The translations under genes were made by a program, and so were the position numbers. This document shows, piece by piece, positions 1 through 8,584 of a stretch of DNA of 42,411 bases; positions within the stretch are counted from its first letter, which is position 1, and each line of letters starts with the position of its first letter. Under the pieces are notes generated by a model. The model was not told the origin of the DNA. It ran no database searches and saw nothing but the letters and a program-made list of their open reading frames with translations. Source of the stretch: JBIOHP01 sp044449065 (GTDB lineage Bacteria; Bacteroidota; Ignavibacteria; UBA10030; SZUA-254); the NCBI GenBank assembly GCA_044449065.1, contig JBIOHP010000032.1, positions 1 to 42,411 on the forward strand, read 5' to 3'.

Positions 1-203
1 AGCCGTTCGGATTTATCTATGCGGAGATTACTTCCAAACGATGGGCTGTCGTATGAACATTCTTTGATATTCTTTTTTTCCAAGTAAAATACCATCTCCA
101 CAACATGACTCTCTTGCTTCGAGAATTTTCACACAGACTCTGAAAATGGAGGGGGAACGTAATGTAAAGATGGAGTTGCCCGATTGTCAAAATGGTTGAT
201 TCT

Positions 204-357
204 GGCCTCAGAACCAAAGCCGCCCGGAATAATTGCGTCGCATATATCGAGAACAAACGTTGTCTGATCCCGTCCCGTCAATGATAGGCTTGACGGGACG
301 GGAGAGTTCGTTTGTTCGCAAAAAAGACGCGATTATTCAGGCATTGGTTCTGCAGCC
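204..357. repeat. 154-bp imperfect palindrome, copy 1 of 2
   Basis: The two halves are near-complementary. The outer arms are AGAACCAA/TTGGTTCT, the middle arms contain AATAATTGCGTC and its partner, and the inner arms are CCCGTCCCGTCA/TGACGGGACGGG around a 10-nt loop. The second copy lies at 41814-41967 and has the same length. At least three arm positions differ between the copies on both sides so that pairing is kept. The palindrome is followed after about 12 nt by a second hairpin. It could be a structured RNA or a non-autonomous palindromic element. There are no coding signs. Confidence 0.85.
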
Positions 358-369
358 AAGTTTTCTTTT

Positions 370-395
370 GTCATTTCTTTTTAAAAAGAAATGAC
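370..395. repeat. Perfect 26-bp A/T-rich palindrome
   Basis: The arms GTCATTTCTTTTT and AAAAAGAAATGAC are exact complements. It sits just after the 154-bp hairpin, and the other copy of that hairpin is also followed by an A/T-rich hairpin (41983-42017) with a different sequence. It could act as a bidirectional terminator or be the second stem of a composite repeat. Confidence 0.7.
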
Positions 396-668
396 AAATT
401 AAATTAATTGATTTCATTCTGCTCCTAGCGGGAATAGACAGTGCACCAAGTCCAATTCGTGGTTCTAATTTGATTCAAAGATTTACATTCAATATAGATA
501 TGAGGAGATTGCGACACCCGACTGCGGTCGGGTTCGCAATGACGAGTATTCTAAATCCCACCGCGACGGTGGGAAACAGATTCGTAATTGTAGCGCGAGA
601 CGAAGTCTCGCGTATGAGAAACTAATTTCTTCGGGATCGATGTAGGCGAGACTCTGTCTCGCTCTACA

Positions 669-1781
669 CTACGAAATCAACCCCTCTACATACCTCGCAA
701 TTGCGGGAGAGCTTGTTAATCCGGGAGATTCGATGCCGATTAAATTTATTAATCCCTCAAGCCCTCTCTCCTTCTCGTGAACGATTACATAATCCCTTGC
801 GGGTTCCCCCTGCCGCTGCAGCTTGGGGCGGATGCCGCACATATCGGGGGTGAGATCTTCTTCTGAGATTCCGGGAATAATCCGCTGGACAGATTTGGCA
901 AAATTACTCCGCTTGTTATCATCGACAGTGTAATCGAATCTTCTCGTTGGGAGGTATTCCTGGTCGGGACCAAATCTCAATCTACCTCCCATGTCGGATA
1001 ATGCATGCACGCCCAACGTTTCTTCCGTCGGTACGGGATACACGAGCCGCGATACCATTTTCCATTTCGCCGGCGTTACGGTAAAATACGATCCTTTCGC
1101 ATACACCATCCGGTATTTTGCGCCGTCGATATCGATCCCCGCCATTGCGGCAACGAGATCGGAATTCAATCCCGCCGCGTTAATAATTATTTCAGCCGAT
1201 ATTTTTGAAGGTCGTCCATCTTCCATCAAAACGAGCTCATACCCTCCATTAATTTTTTCAACTCCCTTCACCTCACACCGATGTTGAACGATGACGCTAT
1301 TTTTCAACGCGGTGTGATAAAAATGATCCATCAAGGAATGAACATTGATGATTCCGGTACTCGGAGAAAAGATTGCGCGATATGAGAGGATATTCGGCTC
1401 CAGACGCTTTGCCGCCGCACCATCGATAAATTCAAGCGAGACGCCGTTTGCTATGCCGTTGCGGTAGATGCTTTCAAGTTTGGGAAGCTGTGCTTCGGAT
1501 GTCGCAGTAATTATTTTTGTTATCCTTTTATGCGGGATATTATTCTTTGCACATATACTATAGAGTTCATCTCTTCCTTCCGTGCAAAATTTCGCTTTAA
1601 AGGAACCGGGCACATAGTAGATCCCCGCGTGGATCACCTCGCTGTTGCGGCTGGAAGTTTCCATGCCGTATTTTTCGTTCTTCTCGAGGAGGACGATGTT
1701 CGAATGTTTTTCGGATAACCGGGAGGCAATCGCCAATCCGACGATTCCCCCGCCAATAATTGCTATATGAAAATCAGGCAT
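669..1781 (-). CDS. lhgO: FAD-dependent L-2-hydroxyglutarate oxidase-like protein
   Basis: This 370-residue flavoprotein belongs to the DAO/GlpD oxidoreductase family. The N-terminus has the dinucleotide-binding GGGIVG motif (about residues 10-15) followed by an acidic end of the second strand (LLEKN). The segment SSRNSEVIHAGIYY (about 43-56) and the C-terminal GIESPGLTSSPAIA are hallmarks of the LhgO/L2HGDH group, which oxidises L-2-hydroxyglutarate to 2-oxoglutarate and passes electrons to quinone or oxygen. The length fits LhgO at roughly 400 residues. The ATG at 1779-1781 is the only sensible start. The gene stands alone, with repeats on both sides. The family call is firm; the exact 2-hydroxyacid substrate is inferred. 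Confidence 0.85.
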   Translation of the reverse strand: MPDFHIAIIGGGIVGLAIASRLSEKHSNIVLLEKNEKYGMETSSRNSEVIHAGIYYVPGSFKAKFCTEGRDELYSICAKNNIPHKRITKIITATSEAQLPKLESIYRNGIANGVSLEFIDGAAAKRLEPNILSYRAIFSPSTGIINVHSLMDHFYHTALKNSVIVQHRCEVKGVEKINGGYELVLMEDGRPSKISAEIIINAAGLNSDLVAAMAGIDIDGAKYRMVYAKGSYFTVTPAKWKMVSRLVYPVPTEETLGVHALSDMGGRLRFGPDQEYLPTRRFDYTVDDNKRSNFAKSVQRIIPGISEEDLTPDMCGIRPKLQRQGEPARDYVIVHEKERGLEGLINLIGIESPGLTSSPAIARYVEGLIS

Positions 1782-1924
1782 TATTTAGTTATGAGATGGC
1801 TGCAAGATTATTTTTTTGATCTATCAAGATATGGATAAATGGCAACACTATCCAGAAAATAATTCGAGACTATTAGAAAATACTCAAGGTACATTATTTC
1901 TCCAACGCTCTCAAAGTGACCTTT

Positions 1925-1987
1925 GTACAACAAAGCTCCAGCATTGTTGCGTATCGCGTATTTCAGCAAAGCAACACTTTGCTGTAC
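1925..1987. repeat. GTAC-bounded twin-hairpin repeat, copy 1 of 3
   Basis: The element starts and ends with GTAC. It has one stem-loop of CAACAAAGCT/AGC(A/T)TTGTTG type and a second of CAGCAAAG/CTTTGCTG type. Two more copies, in inverted orientation, lie at 24362-24417 and 24619-24674. It sits between two genes that converge on nothing and has no coding signs. Confidence 0.8.
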
Positions 1988-2019
1988 AAAACTCTTAACC
2001 CCTCCAATCAACTAACGCT

Positions 2020-2784
2020 TCACCTCGCGCCCGCCTCCGCAGCAAATTTAGTAATTTCCCCCTCCATCTGTAGCATCAACTTTACAACAGCCACAAGCGT
2101 GGCTTCTATCTTTTTCGCGCGGGTATCCGCAGTCGTCACGATGGTGCGGGTTCTCATGGAATCCAATCTCTCTTCCTGACGTATTAAAAACGATTTTACC
2201 GTCTTCAAACACCGGTTCCAATCAGCTTGGGTGCTTTTAAGATAGCCGTTGGCAGCGGAGTCTCGTTTCAAGGCCGCCTCAACTTCCGCTACAGCAATGC
2301 AAAGAGAATCCGTACGCCACCTAGAAATTTTCTTCGAATGGCTCGCCCGTTTACACGCCTCCACGGCTTTCACTCTTCTCTCCCCTATCGTAACGATGGC
2401 GTTTTGAAAATTAAGTTTGGGGATCTGAACAAGTGTATTGATTGAATCATCCACGCTGAGCCACTCATGCTCGAGAATTCTTATAAGTGAATCATACGCT
2501 GCATCACGTCCGGAAGATAAGATCGGCTGTTCGCGAGTTTCCGTTGTATCATCAATTGTGAGGGGTTGTGTGGTATCGCTGCTGAGGTGGATACCGCTCA
2601 AAATCCCCTCAACCTTAATATCTTCATCCTGAGGTGAAATGCGTTCCCGCGCTTCCGCAACTGATACCGGCAGCGGGGGAATTAAATCTACCCATCTGCT
2701 GGCTTTTATAGATTGAGGAAAAACGTGAGAAACGGTTTCTACCCACAATAGGATGCAAATGACAATATATTTCCCGCAGTTCAT
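2020..2784 (-). CDS. Exported protein of unknown function
   Basis: A 254-residue protein that I do not recognise. The N-terminus (MNCGKYIVICILLWVETVSH) reads as a signal peptide with a hydrophobic core and possible cleavage near VFPQS, so it is probably exported or periplasmic. The middle is acidic and Ser/Thr/Asp-rich (about residues 45-95). The C-terminal half is helical and charged, with Ala-, Lys- and Glu-rich stretches (about 135-254) that could form a helical bundle or coiled coil. No enzyme motif is visible. It is a single gene with an ATG start at 2784, a repeat downstream and the divergent 61-residue gene upstream. The coding call rests on its length and the signal-like start. Confidence 0.65.
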   Translation of the reverse strand: MNCGKYIVICILLWVETVSHVFPQSIKASRWVDLIPPLPVSVAEARERISPQDEDIKVEGILSGIHLSSDTTQPLTIDDTTETREQPILSSGRDAAYDSLIRILEHEWLSVDDSINTLVQIPKLNFQNAIVTIGERRVKAVEACKRASHSKKISRWRTDSLCIAVAEVEAALKRDSAANGYLKSTQADWNRCLKTVKSFLIRQEERLDSMRTRTIVTTADTRAKKIEATLVAVVKLMLQMEGEITKFAAEAGAR

Positions 2785-2931
2785 GGTAGATGCGTTACTT
2801 CAATAATATCTTGTATTAGCGTAATCGATAGCATCAGGTAAAGCAATGACGGCAGAATATTCAAAGCGTTGTAAATTGACGTTCATCTAAAAATATATTA
2901 ACTTTCTGTGACAGATTATTAAGGAGTTTTT

Positions 2932-3117
2932 ATGAATAATCTTGCATGTTTAAATTTCCGTTGGGGCGGACCCGGCACTCCCGGTATGACCCAGATGATT
3001 GAGATAACGGTAATCATCCTCGGTTTTCTCATCATCGTAAACGGGATTTACAGTTTTTTCAAAAATAAAACGTGGAAGAAATTGTTTCACCGGAACCACC
3101 CGGTAATTCACGGATAA
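2932..3117 (+). CDS. Small single-pass membrane protein
   Basis: A 61-residue protein. Support for coding comes from an AAGGAG ribosome-binding site at 2921-2926, five bases before the ATG, and from a clear hydrophobic segment (about residues 23-42, IEITVIILGFLIIVNGIYSF). That segment is followed by a basic tail (KNKTWKKLFHRNH), which predicts the C-terminus in the cytoplasm. The N-terminus has a Gly/Pro-rich patch (GGPGTPGM). It is not recognised as a known family. It stands alone, divergent from the exported protein at 2020-2784. Confidence 0.55.
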   Translation: MNNLACLNFRWGGPGTPGMTQMIEITVIILGFLIIVNGIYSFFKNKTWKKLFHRNHPVIHG

Positions 3118-3164
3118 CGTAAACGATATCCGTGGGCTCGTTCAAAATAATTATCTTAATTTGC

Positions 3165-3238
3165 TGAGTCATGCTGAACTTGGTTCAGCATCTGTTTTTA
3201 CCAAATTTTAGATCCCGAAACAAGTTCGGGATGACTCG
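3165..3238. repeat. Double-palindrome dispersed repeat
   Basis: Two short palindromes in tandem: TGCTGAAC...GTTCAGCA and GATCCCGAAA...TTCGGGATGAC. Related copies are at 13136-13210 and 24472-24538. The hairpin arms differ between copies but stay complementary (CCCGAA...TTCGGG here, CCTGAA...TTCAGG at 13191-13210). Repeats of this GATCCCGAAACAAGTTCGGGAT type are widespread in bacteria. Confidence 0.7.
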
Positions 3239-3266
3239 TCCTTTGACTTTGTACTATCATATCATC

Positions 3267-4127
3267 TTACCCAAACTGCGTCAGCACGACACCGGCTAAT
3301 GCGATCGAGCCGCCTACGATAAAAACGGGCGTAATAATTTGCCCCAGCAACACCACCGCAAGGATAGTTGTAAGAACCGGCTGGAGATTTGAAAATATTG
3401 CAACCTTGCTCGCCTCGGTTTTCCGGAGCGCGTACGTCCAGAGAACATACATCACCACCGATGTAATCAGCGCCAGGTAGAGTATGCCCGAATAATCCGC
3501 GAGCGACAGGATTGCGTAATGAAATTTTACCGCGTTAAAAATACTGAACGGCAGGTACATCATAGCCCCGAGGATCATTGCGGCAGCACTTGTGGTAAAC
3601 GCGCCATATTTTAAAATCATCGGTCTTCCGAAAACCGTAAAGAGAGCCCACGCTGCCACTGAAACGCATAACAACAGATTGCCCACCATAAAATCCGACC
3701 GAAAATCTATCCCCTTCTCAAAAATAACGATTAGAATTCCGGCGAATGCCGTTATGACGCCCAGCGTTTTTAGACGCGTGAGTTTTTCGTGTCCCATGAA
3801 TGCGGAGATCAGCAGCACCAGGGTTGGTGTTGTGGCAAAGAGGAGAGCGGCATTCCCCGGCGTCGTATGTTTGATGGCGGCTAAGAACAAAAATTGATTC
3901 AACGGGATAGCGAGAACGCCGAGAAAAAAGATTTTGGGACGGTCCTCCTTCGCGAAGGAAAATGATGTGCCCCGGTACAATGCCAAAATCACAAGCGCTA
4001 TAGCCGCGATACCCGCCCTGAAAAGCGTGAGCGTTACCGGTTCAACATCAGCTACAACAACCTTAGCCACGAGATATGTCCCGCTTGATAAGAGCGCATG
4101 CGTCACTAAAATAACATAAACATTCAT
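3267..4127 (-). CDS. EamA/DMT-family transporter
   Basis: An inner-membrane permease of the drug/metabolite transporter superfamily with about ten hydrophobic helices in two tandem EamA repeats. The first repeat carries the typical SSGTYLVAKVVV start and FRAGIAAIALV. The second begins near SVAAWALFTVFGRP. The C-terminus has the usual LLGQIITPVFIVGGSIALAGV signature. I chose the ATG at 4127, preceded by GGAGGGAGAAGG about 14 nt upstream, giving 286 residues. An in-frame TTG at 4175 would add 16 residues (MRKYFAYRREK...) that overlap this ribosome-binding region and look unlike the family. The gene is divergent from polA. The substrate cannot be read from the sequence; amino acids or other metabolites are typical. 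Confidence 0.85.
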   Translation of the reverse strand: MNVYVILVTHALLSSGTYLVAKVVVADVEPVTLTLFRAGIAAIALVILALYRGTSFSFAKEDRPKIFFLGVLAIPLNQFLFLAAIKHTTPGNAALLFATTPTLVLLISAFMGHEKLTRLKTLGVITAFAGILIVIFEKGIDFRSDFMVGNLLLCVSVAAWALFTVFGRPMILKYGAFTTSAAAMILGAMMYLPFSIFNAVKFHYAILSLADYSGILYLALITSVVMYVLWTYALRKTEASKVAIFSNLQPVLTTILAVVLLGQIITPVFIVGGSIALAGVVLTQFG

Positions 4128-4242
4128 TACAATAATATAGACCTTCTCCCTCCGATAAGCAAAATATTTCCGCAACTCAGCAAAAAAATCGTTATCTTTT
4201 TTGTTATCAAATAATGTTAATTATAAAACTGTAATTTCCCGA

Positions 4243-7056
4243 ATGGCTCAGCAATCACGGACTTCAAATACCACAGCAGAACGGCTTTTCCTCCTCGATG
4301 GAATGGCGCTGGCGTATCGCGCATATTTTTCATTCATCAGCAATCCGCTCATCAACTCGCGCGGTGAAAATACGAGCGCTATTTACGGCTTCGTCACTAC
4401 ACTTATGAAAATCCTGAACGAGGAAAAGCCCGAACATATCGCCGTTGTGTTCGATACACGCCACCCGACGTTCCGGCACAAGATGTATAAGGAGTATAAA
4501 GCGACACGAGAGAAAATGCCTGAAGATCTTTCCTCGCAGTTGGATAAAATGAAGGAGGTCATCCAGGCATTCAATGTCCCCCTTCTTGAATTGCCTGGTT
4601 ATGAAGCGGATGATATCATCGGCACACTGGCGCGGAAGGCGGAAAAAGAAGGTGTGCAATCGTATCTTGTCACCGGCGATAAAGATTTTATGCAGCTCAT
4701 CTCACCGCTGATAAAAATGTACAAACCCGGTAAACGGGGCGACGACTGGGAAATTTTAGATGAAAAAGCCGTCAAACAAAAATTCGGGGTAACGCCCGAT
4801 AAGGTTATCGATGTGCTTGGGTTAATCGGCGATAAATCAGATAACGTGCCCGGTGTGCCCGGCATCGGAGAAAAGACCGCCATCCCGTTAGTGCATCAAT
4901 TCGGCACGATAGAAAACATTCTGAAGAACGTGCAGAAAATTTCCCAAAAAGGAGTGCAGACCAAGCTGAGAGATAATCACGATAAGGCGCTCCTTTCCAA
5001 GAAACTTGTCACCATCGATATCAACGTGCCGATCGATACCGATATCCATCAACTTAAGGCGAAGGATTCAGACCGGAAAAAACTGTTCATTTTATTCACC
5101 GAACTGGAATTCAAATCCTTGATGAGAAAATTCGCCGATGAATCGGTTCAGGCGCTCCCCGAAACCGATAAGGCAATTCAATTTCAACCCTCCGATTTTG
5201 AACTGACGGATATTACAACCGATAAGCACCAATACCATATCGTGACCTCGGATAAAGAACTGAAAGCTCTTGCAGATCGGATTAAGAAAAACGGTATGTT
5301 TGTGTTCGATACCGAAACAACATCGACCATCGCGTTGCAATCGGAACTCGTCGGCATATCCATTGCGCTGAAACCCCGCGAAGCTTGGTACATACCCATT
5401 CGCATTGAAGAACCGCAAAATTTGCTGAACGGATACCACGAATCGCATTACTCCAATTGTCCCACTATCGCATCCGTGAAGAAACTTTTAGGTCCGGTAT
5501 TTTCGGATCCGTCGATCAAAAAGATCGGTCAAAATATCAAGTTCGATATGCTTTCGCTTGCCGCACAGGATATCGACGTAAAGGGCGTTGTGTTCGATAC
5601 CATGATCGCCAGTTATATTTTACGCGCAGAAGGTTCGCACGGCATGGACGCCATCGCCGCAGAACGTTTGCACTATAAAATGGTTTCGTATGATGAGTTG
5701 ACGGGTACCGGCAAACACCGCAAAGAACTCCGCCAGGTTGAAGTGCCGCGTATTGCAGAATATTCTTCGGAAGACGCCGATATCACCTATCGATTGTATG
5801 AAACGTTAGGCAAAGAGGTTGAGGAAATGGGATTTGCGAAACTCTGCGGTGAACTTGAGTTCCCTCTCATCGAAGTTCTCGCAGATATGGAGATCACCGG
5901 CGTAAAATTAGATGAAAAGTTTTTATTCGATTTCTCAAAAGAACTCGAACGCCTTCTCGGCGTCTGCATCGAGGAGATTTACCGCTTTGCGGGAGAAAAA
6001 TTCAACGTTAACTCAACCCAACAATTGGGAAAAATATTATTCGAGAACATGAAACTCCGCTCCGGCAGGAAAACGAAAACGGGTTTCTCCACCGATATCG
6101 ATGTGCTGGAATCCCTGCGGAACGATCATCCCATTATCGAACGGCTGCTCGAATACCGTCAGCTTCAGAAATTAAAATCAACCTACGCTGACGCGCTTCA
6201 CGCCCTCATCAATCCCAAGACCGGAAGGGTGCACACGTCATTCAATCAAACCGTCGCATTGACGGGACGGCTATCGAGCAGCGATCCGAACCTCCAGAAT
6301 ATTCCGATCAAGACGGAAATTGGAAGAAGCATCCGGAAGGCGTTTATCCCCGCTGATACCGGAATGAAAATGCTTGCCGCGGATTATTCTCAAATAGAGC
6401 TGCGGATAATGGCGCATTTATCAGGCGATGAAGCTCTCACTGAAGCGTTCAGAAATGGCGAGGATATTCATGCCACCACTGCTTCGAAAGTCTTCGGCGT
6501 GACAGCGAAAGAAATAACACGGGATATGCGCCGCAAAGCAAAAGAGGTAAATTTTGGAATCATGTACGGCATCGGTCCGTACGGATTATCGACCCGCCTC
6601 GGGATTCCGCAATCGGAAGGAAAAGATATAATCGAAAAATATTTTCAGCGCTTTCCTAAAGTGAAGCAATACATCAACGACACATTGTTTAAAGCGCGGC
6701 TTGAAGGGTACGCCTCAACGCTACTTGGAAGACGGCGGTATTTTCCGGAGATCAACAGCCGGAATGCAAACGTCCGCGGCAATGTCGAGCGCCAGGCGAT
6801 CAATATGCCGGTACAGGGCACAGCCGCCGATATGATTAAACTTGCGATGATTAACGTCCATAAAGCTCTTCAGGAAAAGAAATACCACGCAAAAATGCTT
6901 CTTCAGGTGCATGACGAGTTGGTGTTCGAGGTCGGCGAAAAAGAACAGGATGCCGTTCGCGATCTTGTCGTCGATAAAATGAAAAACGCCCTCTCCCTCT
7001 CCGTCCCCATCGAAGTCGATTGCGGTATTGGAAATAATTGGTTTGAAGCGCACTGA
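4243..7056 (+). CDS. polA: DNA polymerase I
   Basis: A full-length Pol I of 937 residues from the ATG at 4243, acting in Okazaki-fragment processing and repair. The 5'-3' nuclease domain (about 12-280) has VTGDKDFMQL and LGLIGDKSDNVPG. The 3'-5' exonuclease domain keeps its metal ligands (FDTET with D356 and E358, IGQNIKFD, YSSEDAD), so proofreading should be active, unlike in several bacterial groups. The polymerase domain has motif A (ADYSQIELR, D714), the O-helix RRKAKEVNFGIMYG, and motif C (QVHDE, D891). An upstream in-frame TTG at 4201 would add 14 unconserved residues. I prefer the ATG although no strong ribosome-binding site precedes it. It is a single gene with short spacers on both sides. 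Confidence 0.97.
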   Translation: MAQQSRTSNTTAERLFLLDGMALAYRAYFSFISNPLINSRGENTSAIYGFVTTLMKILNEEKPEHIAVVFDTRHPTFRHKMYKEYKATREKMPEDLSSQLDKMKEVIQAFNVPLLELPGYEADDIIGTLARKAEKEGVQSYLVTGDKDFMQLISPLIKMYKPGKRGDDWEILDEKAVKQKFGVTPDKVIDVLGLIGDKSDNVPGVPGIGEKTAIPLVHQFGTIENILKNVQKISQKGVQTKLRDNHDKALLSKKLVTIDINVPIDTDIHQLKAKDSDRKKLFILFTELEFKSLMRKFADESVQALPETDKAIQFQPSDFELTDITTDKHQYHIVTSDKELKALADRIKKNGMFVFDTETTSTIALQSELVGISIALKPREAWYIPIRIEEPQNLLNGYHESHYSNCPTIASVKKLLGPVFSDPSIKKIGQNIKFDMLSLAAQDIDVKGVVFDTMIASYILRAEGSHGMDAIAAERLHYKMVSYDELTGTGKHRKELRQVEVPRIAEYSSEDADITYRLYETLGKEVEEMGFAKLCGELEFPLIEVLADMEITGVKLDEKFLFDFSKELERLLGVCIEEIYRFAGEKFNVNSTQQLGKILFENMKLRSGRKTKTGFSTDIDVLESLRNDHPIIERLLEYRQLQKLKSTYADALHALINPKTGRVHTSFNQTVALTGRLSSSDPNLQNIPIKTEIGRSIRKAFIPADTGMKMLAADYSQIELRIMAHLSGDEALTEAFRNGEDIHATTASKVFGVTAKEITRDMRRKAKEVNFGIMYGIGPYGLSTRLGIPQSEGKDIIEKYFQRFPKVKQYINDTLFKARLEGYASTLLGRRRYFPEINSRNANVRGNVERQAINMPVQGTAADMIKLAMINVHKALQEKKYHAKMLLQVHDELVFEVGEKEQDAVRDLVVDKMKNALSLSVPIEVDCGIGNNWFEAH

Positions 7057-7213
7057 AAATCACCAACTATAGAGAATAGTGTCTTTCCCTAATTGTAATC
7101 GCTGACGGAAATATCTTCCCACTTACCCCGCTTAATCGATAAATGCTTTGATATTCTCCACCCCTTTCTCTATATTTATCGATTGAAAAAATCAAGAATC
7201 AACACTATGCACT

Positions 7214-8584
7214 ATGTCCATCGATAAACCGCCAACGATAGCAGTACCGCATGGTCAGCTTGCCCGCCGCCTCGGCTTGTTTGACGCCACCATGTTAGTG
7301 ATGGGCGGAATTATCGGTTCGGGAATTTTCATGAATCCGTATGTCGTCGCGAAATCGGTTCATTCGCCGTTTCTCATTTTCAGCGCGTGGCTTATCGGCG
7401 GCCTGGCGGCGCTGATCGGCGCATTCATTTATGCGGAGCTCTCCGCACTCCGTCCCGATGTCGGAGGCCAGTACGCATACATCCGCGAGGCGTATCATCC
7501 TGCGGTGGCATTCGTGTATGGGTGGACGTTGTTGCTGGTTACTCAAACCGGAGGGATGGCGGCGGTGGCAGTCACGTTTGCGCGCTATTTCCTTGAGTTG
7601 ACCCGACTCCCCGTCGGCGACGGGGCTTTAGCGGTTGCTGCGCTCGCCGTATTGACGATTATCAACTGCCTCGGCGTCCGGGCAGGAAGCACGGTTCAAA
7701 ATATCTTCATGGTTTTAAAAATTGCCGCTATTGGCTTTTTGATTTTTATGGGACTCACAATTACCAAAACAACAAACATCAGTTTGCTGCCTGTAACCGA
7801 CCGGCCTTTATCGATGGATCTGCTGACTGCGTTTGGAGCGGCGATGGTGCCGGTTCTTTTTGCTTACGGCGGCTGGCAAACATCCAATTTCGTGGGAGGT
7901 GAAATCCGGGAACCCCATAAAAATCTGCCGAAAGGGTTATTGCTGGGAGTTGGCGGAGTCATCGGGCTCTATCTCCTCGTCAATTTGGTCTGCGTCGGCG
8001 TGTTAGGCGCTTCGGGACTTGCCGAAACATCCACACCGGCTTCGCAAATCATGAGAATGGCGCTTGGTGAAAAGGGCGCCATCATCATTGCCATTGGAAT
8101 CACCATTTCCACGCTCGGATTTCTGAGCCAGGGAATTCTGACCGCGCCCCGCGTCTATTTTGCGATGGCGGAGGATAAACTATTTTTCAAGAGCGTTGCA
8201 TGGATCCATCCGAAGACGCGCGTGCCGGTTGTGGCAATAGTTATCCAGGGTATCTTTGCCATCATTATCGCCCTATCGGGAAAATATGAACAGATTCTGA
8301 ATTATGTTGTCTCCTGTGATTTTATATTTTTCGGATTGACTGCAACGACGATATTCGTTTTCAGGAAAAGGATGAAAAATACTTTGACATCGAACCAGCC
8401 GTTCAAAATACCGCTTCATCCATACTCCACAATTATTTTTATTGCCATTTGCTGGCTTGTCGTCATCAATACGATTATTCAATATCCGCAAAATACCATT
8501 ATAGGAGTTGTCATTATGCTTGCCGGAATACCGGTGTACTATCTCTGGCAACGGAAAAATAAAAGGGAAGAAAAAACAGTATGA
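7214..8584 (+). CDS. APC-superfamily amino-acid permease
   Basis: A 456-residue inner-membrane protein with about 12 hydrophobic segments. The first helix contains the APC signature GGIIGSGIFMNP (about residues 32-43), which binds the amino-acid backbone in this family. YGGWQTSNFVGGEIREPHKN matches the conserved region of helix 6 and the following loop. It overlaps the downstream aminotransferase gene by four bases (ATGA), which implies translational coupling and suggests that the permease supplies an amino acid to that enzyme, or exports its product. The substrate is not determinable; LAT/cationic amino-acid transporter relatives are the nearest guess. Confidence 0.9.
   Translation: MSIDKPPTIAVPHGQLARRLGLFDATMLVMGGIIGSGIFMNPYVVAKSVHSPFLIFSAWLIGGLAALIGAFIYAELSALRPDVGGQYAYIREAYHPAVAFVYGWTLLLVTQTGGMAAVAVTFARYFLELTRLPVGDGALAVAALAVLTIINCLGVRAGSTVQNIFMVLKIAAIGFLIFMGLTITKTTNISLLPVTDRPLSMDLLTAFGAAMVPVLFAYGGWQTSNFVGGEIREPHKNLPKGLLLGVGGVIGLYLLVNLVCVGVLGASGLAETSTPASQIMRMALGEKGAIIIAIGITISTLGFLSQGILTAPRVYFAMAEDKLFFKSVAWIHPKTRVPVVAIVIQGIFAIIIALSGKYEQILNYVVSCDFIFFGLTATTIFVFRKRMKNTLTSNQPFKIPLHPYSTIIFIAICWLVVINTIIQYPQNTIIGVVIMLAGIPVYYLWQRKNKREEKTV

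Larger units (their letters stand above)
1..668. other. Repeat-rich intergenic region, no convincing gene
   Basis: No reading frame here has family signatures; the longest one (17-256, minus) runs into a repeat. The region holds a 154-bp hairpin repeat (204-357), a perfect 26-bp A/T-rich palindrome (370-395), a GGAGATTGCGAC...GCAATGAC palindrome (503-543) and two short GCGAGAC...GTCTCGC palindromes (about 589-614 and 643-668). The last of these abuts the 3' end of the flavoenzyme gene. Confidence 0.75.

Noticed and set aside
17..256. A 79-codon frame on the minus strand at the window start
   Set aside because: It overlaps the 154-bp hairpin repeat, has no ribosome-binding site and no family signature.
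2877..2905. TTGACG with a possible -10 box before the 61-residue gene
   Set aside because: The -10 match at proper spacing is poor (TAACTT), so a promoter is not claimed.
4201..4242. TTG start for polA at 4201
   Set aside because: The added 14 residues are not like Pol I N-termini; the ATG at 4243 fits the family better.
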